Shown here: positions 34,551 to 43,419 of the stretch, piece by piece
How the letters are laid out: each line of letters starts with the position of its first letter
Numbering within the stretch: position 1 is the first letter of the stretch
Assembly (NCBI GenBank): GCA_946221065.1
Contig: CAMIIO010000007.1
Location: 1 to 64,000 of the forward strand
Reading direction: 5' to 3'
Source of the DNA: an uncultured Rothia sp.
Lineage (GTDB): Bacteria; Actinomycetota; Actinomycetes; Actinomycetales; Micrococcaceae
Length of the DNA: 64,000 bases
Translations under genes and position numbers: made by a program
Notes under the pieces: generated by a model
The model's input: the letters and a program-made list of their open reading frames with translations, nothing else
What the model was told of the DNA's origin: nothing
Database searches by the model: none

Positions 34551-35678
34551 TTAGGCATGAAAGGTGTTTAAGACTAGCTCGGCACGTTGGAAGGACTTCA
34601 AATCGGTAAAGCCACAGGTTGCCATCGAACGCTTAATAGCACCCACAATATTCGAAGTGCCATCGGTGTGATGTGAGGGGCCATAGAGGACTTCTTCCAG
34701 CGTGCCCACGGTGCCCAGCTCGGTGCGAATACCGCGCGGGAAGTCCACCGAGTGAGCCTCATTGCCCCAGTACAGCCCTTTACCGGGAGCTTCTTCGGCA
34801 CGAGCCAGCGGGGCACCAATCATCAGTGCATCTGCGCCCAACGCAAGCGCCTTCACCAAGTCACCGGAACGTCCCAGCTCGCCGTCAGCAATAACATGCA
34901 CATAGCGGCCACCGGACTCGTCCAGGTAGCGCGAGCGCGCCGCGGCGACGTCGGCAATAGCGGTTGCCATGGCTGCCTGGATTCCCAGTCCGCGACGGTT
35001 CGTCTTGCTGGAACCACCGCCAAAGCCAACCAATACGCCGGCGGCACCGGTGCGCATCAGGTGCAGAGCGGGAGTAAAACCGGCAACGCCACCCACGATG
35101 ACAGGAACATCGAGCTCATAGATGAACTTCTTGAGATCCAGCGGTTCGTGGTTAGTCGAAACATGTTCAGCAGAAACGGTTGTACCGCGAATCACAAAGA
35201 GATCCACGCCCGCTTTCACCACGGTTTCGTAGTGCTCCTGGGTGTTCTGCGGGGTGAGCGAACCGGCAACCACCACGCCGGATTCACGGATCTGTGACAG
35301 GCGTTCGGTAATCAGCTCGGACTTGATGGGTTCGGCGTAGATTTCCTGCATACGACGAGTAGCTGCCACCGGATTATCTAGGGTGAGCGAGGTAATTTCA
35401 TCCAGTAGCGGCTGCGGATCCTCATAGCGAGTCCACAAGCCTTCCAGATTCAACACACCCAAGCCACCGAGCTTACCCAGGGCGATAGCGGTTTCCGGGC
35501 TCATCACCGAGTCCATGGGAGCCGCCAAGAGCGGAGTGTCAAAGGTAAAGGCGTCAATCCGCCAGGAGGTATTGACGTCGGCACGGTCGCGGGTACGGCG
35601 TGAGGGAACGAGCGCGACGTCGTCCAGAGCGTAGGTACGGCGGGCACGTTTGGAAAGACCAATTTCGATCTCGGTCAT
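34551..35678 (-). CDS. guaB3: GuaB3: IMP dehydrogenase-related protein
   Basis: 375 residues from ATG 35678, which has AAAGGA 8 bases upstream; the longer frame to 35702 is less likely. It has the IMPDH TIM-barrel (PLLAAPMDSVMSPETAIALGKLGG, VAGFTPALHLMRTGAAGVLVGFGGG) but no CBS domains. The catalytic loop SICTT of true IMPDH is replaced (GIQAAMATA after GGGSSKTNRRGLG). In Streptomyces and cyanobacteria GuaB3 is reported to be a GMP reductase. It lies just downstream of guaB, separated by a hairpin. Confidence 0.93.
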   Translation of the reverse strand: MTEIEIGLSKRARRTYALDDVALVPSRRTRDRADVNTSWRIDAFTFDTPLLAAPMDSVMSPETAIALGKLGGLGVLNLEGLWTRYEDPQPLLDEITSLTLDNPVAATRRMQEIYAEPIKSELITERLSQIRESGVVVAGSLTPQNTQEHYETVVKAGVDLFVIRGTTVSAEHVSTNHEPLDLKKFIYELDVPVIVGGVAGFTPALHLMRTGAAGVLVGFGGGSSKTNRRGLGIQAAMATAIADVAAARSRYLDESGGRYVHVIADGELGRSGDLVKALALGADALMIGAPLARAEEAPGKGLYWGNEAHSVDFPRGIRTELGTVGTLEEVLYGPSHHTDGTSNIVGAIKRSMATCGFTDLKSFQRAELVLNTFHA

Positions 35679-35697
35679 AGGGATTGTCCTTTCACAC

Positions 35698-35731
35698 AGC
35701 ACGCTCCCTTCCGGCTGCGAGGGAGCGTGCT
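35698..35731 (-). terminator. Hairpin between guaB and guaB3
   Basis: AGCACGCTCCCT (35698-35709) and AGGGAGCGTGCT (35720-35731) form a perfect 12-pair stem with a 10-base loop. On the minus strand it falls 13 bases after the guaB stop and ends just before the guaB3 ribosome site, without a T-run. It may reduce read-through into guaB3 or stabilise the guaB mRNA. Confidence 0.6.
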
Positions 35732-35744
35732 GACTATGGGTGAT

Positions 35745-37262
35745 TTAGCGGCGGTAGTTCGGAGCCTCGACGGTCATCATGATGTCGTGAGGGTGAGATT
35801 CCTTCAGACCTGCCGGGGTAATACGCACGAACTGACCATTATTCTTGAGTTCTTCAATAGTGCGCGAGCCCACGTAGAACATGGTCTGGCGCAGTCCACC
35901 TTCAAGCTGGTGAAGCACAGAGGCAATCGGTCCGCGGAAAGGAACCTGACCTTCAATGCCCTCGGGGATGAGCTTTTCTTCGGAAGAAACATCCGCCTGG
36001 AAGTAACGGTCCTTGGAGTAGGACTTATGGCGGCCACGAGAAACCATAGCGCCAAGGGATCCCATACCGCGGTATGCCTTGAACTGCTTACCGTCAATAA
36101 AGATGAGGTCGCCGGGGGCTTCCTGAGTACCGGCAAGCATGGAACCCATCATCACCGAGTCTGCACCGGCAACGAGCGCTTTGCCGATTTCGCCGGAGTG
36201 CTGCATACCGCCGTCGGCAATCACGGGAACGCCGGCGGGGATAGCTGCCTTAGCGGCCTCATTGATGGCAGTAATCTGGGGTACGCCCACGCCGGCAATA
36301 ATACGAGTGGTACAGATTGATCCGGGGCCCACGCCCACCTTCACGCCGTCGGCACCGGCGTCAATAATTGCCTGAGCACCGGCACGGGTAGCTGCCTGGC
36401 CACCGATAATATCTACGTGATCTACCGCGGAATCTTTCTTCAGACGCGCAATCATATCGAGTACGCCCTGTGAGTGACCGTTAGCGGTATCAATAAAGAG
36501 AGCGTCCACGCCTGCCTCAACCAGAGCCATAGCGCGTTCGTAGCCGTCGCCAAAGAAGCCAACGGCCGCACCCACGCGGAGGCGACCTTCATCGTCCTTG
36601 GTGGCGTCCGGGTACTGCTCGGTTTTAATAAAGTCCTTGACGGTGATCAAGCCGGTGAGCTTATTGTTGGCGTCAACCAGCGGAAGCTTTTCAATCTTGT
36701 TATCTGCCAGCAGGTGGAAAGCCTCGTCCTTGCTCATGCCTTCGCGAGCGGTAATTAGCGGCATCGGGGTCATGATTTCGCGCACGGTGCGGGTAGCGTA
36801 ATCCTGCTCGGGCAGGTAGCGGATGTCGCGATTAGTAATAATGCCCAGCAGAACGCCGTCCTCATCCACTACCGGCAAACCGGAGACACGGAAGTGACCG
36901 CATACCTGGTCTAGCTCTTCAATCGTGGCGTCGGGACCGATAGTAGCAGGGTTAGTAATCATGCCGGACTCGGAACGCTTCACACGGTCAACGTGCGTAG
37001 CCTGATCTTCAATCGAGAGGTTCCGGTGCAATACGCCCATGCCGCCCAAACGTGCCATCGCAATTGCCATATCGGACTCGGTGACAGTGTCCATCGCTGC
37101 CGAAATAATGGGAGTTTTCAAGGTGATTCGGCGGGAAAGTTTAGTGGAGGTATCTGCCTCGGCAGGGTTGACATCTGTGTTGCCGGGAAGAAGTAGTACG
37201 TCGTCGTAGGTAAGACCGGTGAAACCAAACGGATCGTCGGAGAGAGCGGTAGGGGTAGCCAT
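35745..37262 (-). CDS. guaB: IMP dehydrogenase
   Basis: 505 residues. Two CBS domains (about 105-220; MITNPATIGPDATIEELDQV and MTPMPLITAREGMSKDEAF) interrupt the TIM barrel. The catalytic cysteine is in GPGSICTTRI, and the flap region carries MGSMLAGTQEAPG and YRGMGSLGAM. It oxidises IMP to XMP with NAD+, the committed step to GMP. Upstream region 37263-37431 holds its promoter. Confidence 0.98.
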   Translation of the reverse strand: MATPTALSDDPFGFTGLTYDDVLLLPGNTDVNPAEADTSTKLSRRITLKTPIISAAMDTVTESDMAIAMARLGGMGVLHRNLSIEDQATHVDRVKRSESGMITNPATIGPDATIEELDQVCGHFRVSGLPVVDEDGVLLGIITNRDIRYLPEQDYATRTVREIMTPMPLITAREGMSKDEAFHLLADNKIEKLPLVDANNKLTGLITVKDFIKTEQYPDATKDDEGRLRVGAAVGFFGDGYERAMALVEAGVDALFIDTANGHSQGVLDMIARLKKDSAVDHVDIIGGQAATRAGAQAIIDAGADGVKVGVGPGSICTTRIIAGVGVPQITAINEAAKAAIPAGVPVIADGGMQHSGEIGKALVAGADSVMMGSMLAGTQEAPGDLIFIDGKQFKAYRGMGSLGAMVSRGRHKSYSKDRYFQADVSSEEKLIPEGIEGQVPFRGPIASVLHQLEGGLRQTMFYVGSRTIEELKNNGQFVRITPAGLKESHPHDIMMTVEAPNYRR

Positions 37263-37431
37263 AGATTCAAAACCCTTCGGTTGTCTGCAGAGTAGAGGCC
37301 AAGAAACAAGAACTTCAAGGACGCGATTAGTACCATTCTAAACCGGCAGGTGTAGCTGATAAAAAGTGTTTCTAATTACCGGCTCCCTACCGTGCGAAAA
37401 GTTGTTTATTCTAACTGGGATTTTTCGCTTT

Positions 37432-39648
37432 TTATTCCGCGCTTGCTGAGGGCGAGGGAGTCTCGGTAGCTGTTACCGTTGGCCCCGGCGAGGAATTTGA
37501 GGACGGCGTGGGTGAAGGAAACAGTGTGGGAGTAGGCGGTAGCGTCTTGGTTTGTCGCGCGTCAGCACTGTGTAGCGCTTCCATAAAACGAGAGGCAAAG
37601 AAATCCGTTGTAGTTTTCACATAGGTAGCGGTGAGGTGGTCGTAATCTTGGTACACATAGATATTTCCAATCTGCACCGGGCACGAATTATCAGGGCACG
37701 CTAGGTCTGAAAGATTGACCGCGCCAAAACCGGGATACTGCGTTTCCAGGGGTGTTTGCGGGTCTTTGGTTACGTCTTCGCCCGGTTCCATGGCGCATTG
37801 TTCTTCGGATTTTCCAGAAGCCAAGCACGTCTCGTGCATCGTTTTAAGACGCGGGGTATCGCGCAAGCCAATGACCGTTCGCCCCTCGTTGGTTAGCTCC
37901 TTGATGCGATTCTCAATGCCTTCCAACAAAACATCCGGCTGCTGAGCCTCGGAACGAGTACCGGTGAGCACTACCACATCTGGATTAATGTTTGTGATCA
38001 GCTGTTCCATCTGGTCTACAGCAACCATGCATTCCTCATAGTCTCGCCCCTGAGGATTATCTTCAATTCCAAAGAAGCAGCCGCCCTTAGTGACCATGAT
38101 CAAATCCCAGTTTTGTTCCTTGGCAAGAGCGGTGAGCGCGGGAGCCCACACCTGCATATGACTATTTCCTACCGCTACAACCGTGCGTTGTGGGTGTTCT
38201 GATTTCACGGTGTAGTTACAGTGTGCATTCAAGGCAGGATCGGTGAGCCAGGTTGGTTTCATCTCGGAGCATTGCGGACCCAAATCTGCCCAGTCCGAAC
38301 CTGAAGCGCGAGATGGAATGAGAGTGGGGTTATCTGCACCCTGATAGCTGTACCCCGACTCAAGAATTTTTGCGCCCGGGTTATTATCCACTGGCTGAGA
38401 CTCAACCTTCTGATTAAGGCGAGTGATATAGCCCGACCAGAGACTGCACACCGTGAGCACCAGCAGAATACAGGTAATAATGACGGCGCCCGAACGCCAC
38501 ATCTTTGCCTCTAACCATGTCCAGGAACGCAGTGGTTTTTCCACCAGGTTAGTCAGCGCCCAGGAGGCAAAAATAGAGATCGTCAAGAGGGCGATTCCCG
38601 CGCCAAAACCGGCTTTTTCACGATCCACACGGTAGAGATAAAACACCAACAGTGGCCAGTGAATAAGGTATAGCCCATACGAATATTTTCCGAGCCATAG
38701 CAATGGTTTAAGGGAAAGAAAACGTTGCGATCCCCAGCTCTTCCCGCTGTCTCCTGCCAAGATAATCGCCGCCGCTGCAAGAGTGGGCCAGAGCGCGTAA
38801 TAGCCGGGAAACTTACCCTCAACATCAAGAATAACGCCACACGAAACCATAGCGAGTATTCCGATCCAGCCAAGTACCGCGGAAAACGTTGCGGGCAAAC
38901 GAAAATAGGGCAATAAAATTGCCAGTAAAGAACCTAACGCAAATTCCCAGAGCCTAGTCCAGGTAGAGAAATAGGCAACCTGCTGATCGGCGTTAGTTAA
39001 ATAAATGGAATAGCCCAGAGAAACCACAAAAACTGTACCGAATACCACCGCAAGAATAATGCGCGGTGCGCGCTTAATCACTCGGTATATCAGCCAGGAT
39101 ACTGCAAAGAGAAGCGGCCAAATAATGAAGATTTGCCCTTGCACAGAAAGCGACCAGAAGTGACGCAAGGGCGAGGCGAGAGAAGAATCGGTGGCATAGT
39201 AGTCCACCATATTGGTGATGGACCACCAATTTTCTCGATACAAAACCACAGATTTAGCTTCGTCAACGATACTCCCCCAGCGTTCCTGAGAAAAGAAAAA
39301 CCAGGTTCCCGCCAGCACGCCCAATACCGTAACGGTAGCCAACGGCATGATTCGTTTAAAGGTGTGCAACCAGTATGTCAGCACTGCTTTGCCAAAAATC
39401 CGCTGCCCGTTTTCAATCTTTCGAGCAAAAGAACCCGCCATCAAAAAGGCAGAGATCAATAAGAAAACATCCACACCACCGGAAACTTTGCCAAACCAAA
39501 AATGATAGGCGGCAACTAACAGTACCGCGAGCGCGCGTAGACCCTGAATTTCCGGGCGGAACTTTCGCTGGTGAGCGAAAGATCCAGACGGTTGCGGCAG
39601 GGAATGGCGTTCTGGGGGCACAGCAGGGGCAGTTTTCTTCGCATTCAT
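37432..39648 (-). CDS. OatA-like membrane acyltransferase with SGNH domain
   Basis: 738 residues. An acyltransferase-3 domain with about ten helices (about 30-400; RPEIQGLRALAVLLVAAYHF carries the catalytic His) is followed by an extracytoplasmic SGNH-like domain (about 450-670) with the serine in AVGNSHMQVWAP and the Asp-x-x-His-like pair in QDYDHLT. Such proteins O-acetylate peptidoglycan or surface polysaccharide. The last 40 residues are a Pro/Thr/Ser-rich tail (TPTLFPSPTPSSNSS) that probably spans the wall. Confidence 0.93.
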   Translation of the reverse strand: MNAKKTAPAVPPERHSLPQPSGSFAHQRKFRPEIQGLRALAVLLVAAYHFWFGKVSGGVDVFLLISAFLMAGSFARKIENGQRIFGKAVLTYWLHTFKRIMPLATVTVLGVLAGTWFFFSQERWGSIVDEAKSVVLYRENWWSITNMVDYYATDSSLASPLRHFWSLSVQGQIFIIWPLLFAVSWLIYRVIKRAPRIILAVVFGTVFVVSLGYSIYLTNADQQVAYFSTWTRLWEFALGSLLAILLPYFRLPATFSAVLGWIGILAMVSCGVILDVEGKFPGYYALWPTLAAAAIILAGDSGKSWGSQRFLSLKPLLWLGKYSYGLYLIHWPLLVFYLYRVDREKAGFGAGIALLTISIFASWALTNLVEKPLRSWTWLEAKMWRSGAVIITCILLVLTVCSLWSGYITRLNQKVESQPVDNNPGAKILESGYSYQGADNPTLIPSRASGSDWADLGPQCSEMKPTWLTDPALNAHCNYTVKSEHPQRTVVAVGNSHMQVWAPALTALAKEQNWDLIMVTKGGCFFGIEDNPQGRDYEECMVAVDQMEQLITNINPDVVVLTGTRSEAQQPDVLLEGIENRIKELTNEGRTVIGLRDTPRLKTMHETCLASGKSEEQCAMEPGEDVTKDPQTPLETQYPGFGAVNLSDLACPDNSCPVQIGNIYVYQDYDHLTATYVKTTTDFFASRFMEALHSADARQTKTLPPTPTLFPSPTPSSNSSPGPTVTATETPSPSASAE

Positions 39649-39773
39649 AGGGGTTTCTGCACGGTCCGGTGGTGGGCACTAAGGGGCAGAGTCATCTTTC
39701 TTACAACACTAGTTAAGGGTTTTGTCTCTGCTACGTTACCTGATGTTCGTCACAGAGCATTCCCGGCATAGAA

Positions 39774-39814
39774 AAATCCCTCCCACTTGTGAGCAAATAC
39801 AAAGGGAGGGATTT
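39774..39814 (-). terminator. Intrinsic terminator of groEL
   Basis: AAATCCCTCCC (39774-39784) and GGGAGGGATTT (39804-39814) form an 11-pair stem. On the minus strand it lies about 30 bases after the groEL stop and is followed by TTC after a T-run of five. Confidence 0.85.
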
Positions 39815-39843
39815 ATCCAGAAGTCTATCTCTGCAAAACAGGT

Positions 39844-41430
39844 TTAGTCTTCTTCTTTTTCTTCCGGCTTTTCGACAACCAGGGTTTCGGTGGTGAGCAC
39901 AAGCGCAGCGATTGACGCCGCGTTTTCCAGTGCCGAACGAGTTACCTTGACCGGGTCAATGACGCCGGCTTCTAAAAGGTTTCCGTATTCGCCGGTTTTA
40001 GCGTTGAAACCGGAGCCAATGGGTAGTTCTGCTACCTTGCTGGCTACCACGTACCCGTCTTCACCAGCATTTTCAGCGATCCAGCGCAGCGGCTGAACCA
40101 GTGCTCGTTTGACGATGTCCACGCCCACTTGGGCGTCGTGTGTCTCCAGCTCCATGCCGTCTAGGGCAGCGAGAGCGTGTACTAACGCGGTGCCACCACC
40201 TGCCACAATGCCTTCTTCAAGGGCGGCGCGGGTCGATGAGACGGCGTCCTCAATGCGGTGCTTGCGTTCCTTGGCTTCAACCTCAGTAGCGGCACCTACC
40301 TTGATTACACCAACGCCGCCGGCAAGGCGAGCCAGGCGCTCCTGGAGCTTTTCACGATCCCAGTTGGAGTCGGTTCGTTCGATTTCCTTGCGGATCTGAT
40401 CGGTGCGGTCTTTCAAGGAAGTTTCCGAGCCGTTGCCGTCAACGATGGTGGTGTTGTTCTTAGATACCACCACGCGACGTGCGCCACCAAGCTGATCTAA
40501 GGTAACGGTTTCCAGGCTAATGCCCAGTTCGCTACTAATCACGGTGCCATCGGTGTGAACCGCAAGGTCTTCCATGATGGCTTTGCGGCGATCGCCAAAG
40601 CCGGGAGCCTTGAGCGCCACGACCTCGATGTTACCGCGCATCTTGTTCATCACAAGTGCTGACAGTGCCTGACCTTCAACGTCTTCAGCGATGATGGTCA
40701 GCGGTTTCTTTGCCTGAACGACCTTTTCCAGCAGCGGCAGGATTTCCTGGGCGGTGGTGATCTTGCCCTGGTAGAGCAACACTAAACCGTTTTCGAGGAC
40801 GGCTTCACTCCGCTCTTCGTCGGTGATAAAGGCAGGGGAAAGGTAGCCCTTATCGAACTGCATACCTTCAACGACTTCGTTCTCGATTTCTGTACCGGAT
40901 CCGTCTTCGATGGTGATGACGCCGTCGCGGCCAACCTTCTCGAAGATCTTTGCCAGTAGCTCACCGATTTCCGGGGACTGAGCGGAGATAGCGGCAACGT
41001 GTGCCACCTCTTCGCCCTGAACCTCGCGAGCGTTTTCGAGCAAGCGTGCGGACACTGCTTTGATGGCTGTCTCGATACCGCGCTTGACCTCGCCGGGTGC
41101 GGCACCTGCGGTCACGTTGCGCAGACCTTCCGAAACGAGTGCCTGAGCAAGAACGGTAGCGGTGGTAGTACCGTCACCGGCAACGTCGTTGGTCTTGGTA
41201 GCAACTTCTTTAGCTAGCTGCGCACCAAGGTTTTCGTAGGGGTCTTCCAGCTCGATTTCGCGAGCGATGGAAACACCGTCGTTAGTAATGAGGGGCGCGC
41301 CCCACTGCTTATCCAGCACAACGTTGCGTCCACGCGGGCCAAGGGTGACCTTAACAGCGTTTGCGAGTTTATCCACACCTGCCTGCAGGCTCTTGCGAGC
41401 GGCATCGTTGAATTCTAGCTGTTTTGCCAT
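39844..41430 (-). CDS. groEL: 60-kDa chaperonin GroEL
   Basis: 528 residues. Signatures include VTLGPRGRNVVLDKQWGAP, TNDVAGDGTTTATVLAQ (ATP site) and AAVEEGIVAGGG-like ALEEGIVAGGGTALV. The C-terminus ends in an acidic PEEKEED and lacks both the GGM repeats of GroEL and the His-rich tail of actinobacterial GroEL1. Lies 35 bases after groES in one operon under CIRCE control. Confidence 0.99.
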   Translation of the reverse strand: MAKQLEFNDAARKSLQAGVDKLANAVKVTLGPRGRNVVLDKQWGAPLITNDGVSIAREIELEDPYENLGAQLAKEVATKTNDVAGDGTTTATVLAQALVSEGLRNVTAGAAPGEVKRGIETAIKAVSARLLENAREVQGEEVAHVAAISAQSPEIGELLAKIFEKVGRDGVITIEDGSGTEIENEVVEGMQFDKGYLSPAFITDEERSEAVLENGLVLLYQGKITTAQEILPLLEKVVQAKKPLTIIAEDVEGQALSALVMNKMRGNIEVVALKAPGFGDRRKAIMEDLAVHTDGTVISSELGISLETVTLDQLGGARRVVVSKNNTTIVDGNGSETSLKDRTDQIRKEIERTDSNWDREKLQERLARLAGGVGVIKVGAATEVEAKERKHRIEDAVSSTRAALEEGIVAGGGTALVHALAALDGMELETHDAQVGVDIVKRALVQPLRWIAENAGEDGYVVASKVAELPIGSGFNAKTGEYGNLLEAGVIDPVKVTRSALENAASIAALVLTTETLVVEKPEEKEED

Positions 41431-41465
41431 GAATTCTTTAGCTCCTTAGAGAGTGGGTGTGACTG

Positions 41466-41759
41466 TTACTTGGTGATTACTGCGAGTACGTCGCGTGCGG
41501 AGAGGATCAGGTAGTCCTGTCCGCCGTAGGAAACTTCGGTTCCGCCGTACTTGGAGAAAATCACGGTGTCGCCTTCTGCTACGTCAACGGGCAGGCGGTT
41601 GCCTTTATCGTCCAGGCGGCCGGGGCCAACTGCAATGACCTTAGCTTCCTGGGGCTTTTCCTTAGCGGAATCGGGGATGACCAGACCGGATGCGGTCACC
41701 TGCTCTGATTCAACAATCTGTACTACTACGCGGTCTTCAAGGGGCTTGATGGAGGACAT
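41466..41759 (-). CDS. groES: 10-kDa co-chaperonin GroES
   Basis: 97 residues. The N-terminal IKPLEDRVVVQIVESEQ, the mobile loop TASGLVIPDSAKEKPQ and the C-terminal EVSYGGQDYLILSARDVLAVI match the family throughout. It caps the GroEL cavity. First gene of the operon; the CIRCE operator lies about 92 bases upstream of its start. Confidence 0.99.
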   Translation of the reverse strand: MSSIKPLEDRVVVQIVESEQVTASGLVIPDSAKEKPQEAKVIAVGPGRLDDKGNRLPVDVAEGDTVIFSKYGGTEVSYGGQDYLILSARDVLAVITK

Positions 41760-41850
41760 GTGTTTCTCCCGTAATCTTTAGAGATGTTCTTGTGGTAACC
41801 ACCGGGTGCTTGCTGCACGACGTCGTCGCGGTGCCGTACGTACAGCATTC

Positions 41851-41877
41851 TTAGCACTATGGGCGGTCAAGTGCTAA
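41851..41877 (-). promoter_or_regulatory. CIRCE operator (HrcA binding site) upstream of groES
   Basis: TTAGCACTA-N9-AAGTGCTAA is the CIRCE inverted repeat with the standard 9-9-9 geometry and one mismatch to consensus per arm, still self-complementary in eight of nine pairs. On the minus strand it contains TTGACC, which could be the -35 box, so HrcA would block RNA polymerase directly. hrcA itself is not in the window. Confidence 0.93.
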
Positions 41878-41997
41878 CTCAAACTTTAGAACCGTAGTTC
41901 ACTCACGGTCAAGAATTAGGAACGGTTTCGCGGTGAGCGCACCAATCTTGGTAGCTACTATCCGTGGGGGCAGGCTCACCGTTTAGGATGGATAGTG

Positions 41998-43287
41998 ATG
42001 ACCTCAGATTTTTTGCCTCCGACGTTACCCTTTTCTGCCGATGACCTTGACGTTATTGCTCACGCTGTGCCTTACTCTTCTGATGTTGCGCTACAACGTG
42101 CAACGGAATTGCGCGGCGCTGGGTACAGTCCGGAGCAGGCTTCGGCTCTACTCAATCAAGCAAAGTTTCGAACTCAGGCCGCTACAAAATTTGGGTCCCG
42201 AGCCCAACACCTACTCTTTACCGAAGCGGGGCTAGAGCAGGCTACCCGAGTACCGGTAGCGCAGCTTCATGCCACTCGTTTCGTTGAGGCAGGCATTGTC
42301 TCGGTAGCCGATTTAGGGTGCGGGATTGGTGCTGACTCGCTGGCTTTTGCTGAGGCAGGGCTGGGTGTAGCTGCGGTTGAGCTAGATTCTGCAACCGTTG
42401 CCTTTACCGCCTTTAACTTACGTGAATATCCAGCGGCGAAAGTCTACTGTGCGGATCTGAAAGAACTGTCACTTCATGGACTATCTGATGGTGGTGGGAC
42501 TCAGGTACAGGGGCTATGGCTCGATCCTGCGCGGCGCACGTTAGAGGGCGCACACACCCAATCCCGTATTTTTGATCCCGAAGCCTTCATGCCGCCACTG
42601 TCTTTTGTGCGAGCGTTGGCGGCAACGGGAATACCGATGGGCGTCAAAATGGGGCCAGGGATTCCGCACGAAGAGATTCCTGAGGGGTGTGAGGCGCAGT
42701 GGGTCAGTCACGGCGGTTCGGTGGTTGAGGTGGTGTTGTGGTTCAATGCGCTAGCACACCCGGGAATACGTCGATCGGCAACCGTGCTGAGTAATCACCT
42801 GGAAAGCCCGCAGATTCTTGCCGATTTTACCAGCGAAGTTCCCGATGAGAACCAAGAACCTGTGCCCACCGGAGAGCTAGAGAAGTATCTTTTTGAGCCT
42901 GACGGCGCGGTGGTACGCTCACACCTCATCGGTGAGATTGCGAAACGGCTGGGGGCACATGCGCTCGATGAGCATATCGCCTACCTCACCGCCCCTGTTT
43001 ACTCCCCCACACCGGGCGCACAAGCTTTTGAGGTCAAAGGAACTATGCCGGTCAACGAGAAAATCCTCAAACGGTGGGCTCGCGAAGAGAATATTGGCAC
43101 CCTTACCATCAAAAAACGCGGTGTGGATATTGTGCCAGAACAGCTGCGGCTTAAGATTTTAGGGTCGAGCAAGAAAAAACGAGGCAGTGAATCCGCAACC
43201 CTCATCATCACTCGTATCGGTGAGGGAACGACGTCGCAACGTATCGCCATTCACGCAAAACCACTACCGTCAGCATTGCTGGACTAG
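41998..43287 (+). CDS. THUMP-like domain class I SAM-dependent methyltransferase
   Basis: About 429 residues (ATG 41998; overlapping GTG at 41995). The SAM-binding motif VADLGCGIGADSLAFAEAG is at about 101-119, with AVELDSATVAFTAFN next and LWLDPARRT as the motif IV region. The C-terminal third (EKILKRWAREENIGTLTIKKRGV) is the THUMP-like domain annotated in this actinobacterial family. The target is probably RNA but is not established. Divergent from groES. Confidence 0.9.
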   Translation: MTSDFLPPTLPFSADDLDVIAHAVPYSSDVALQRATELRGAGYSPEQASALLNQAKFRTQAATKFGSRAQHLLFTEAGLEQATRVPVAQLHATRFVEAGIVSVADLGCGIGADSLAFAEAGLGVAAVELDSATVAFTAFNLREYPAAKVYCADLKELSLHGLSDGGGTQVQGLWLDPARRTLEGAHTQSRIFDPEAFMPPLSFVRALAATGIPMGVKMGPGIPHEEIPEGCEAQWVSHGGSVVEVVLWFNALAHPGIRRSATVLSNHLESPQILADFTSEVPDENQEPVPTGELEKYLFEPDGAVVRSHLIGEIAKRLGAHALDEHIAYLTAPVYSPTPGAQAFEVKGTMPVNEKILKRWAREENIGTLTIKKRGVDIVPEQLRLKILGSSKKKRGSESATLIITRIGEGTTSQRIAIHAKPLPSALLD

Positions 43288-43419
43288 CCCTACCCCAGCC
43301 CCTGCAGCTCCCCCTGCACTTTAAGATATTTTATTTCACTGTATGAAGCCGGCTTAGAATCTATCGAAAACTCGCATACGATAAATACCACCCCTTGTTA
43401 CCGTCCCAGGAGTGCCCTC

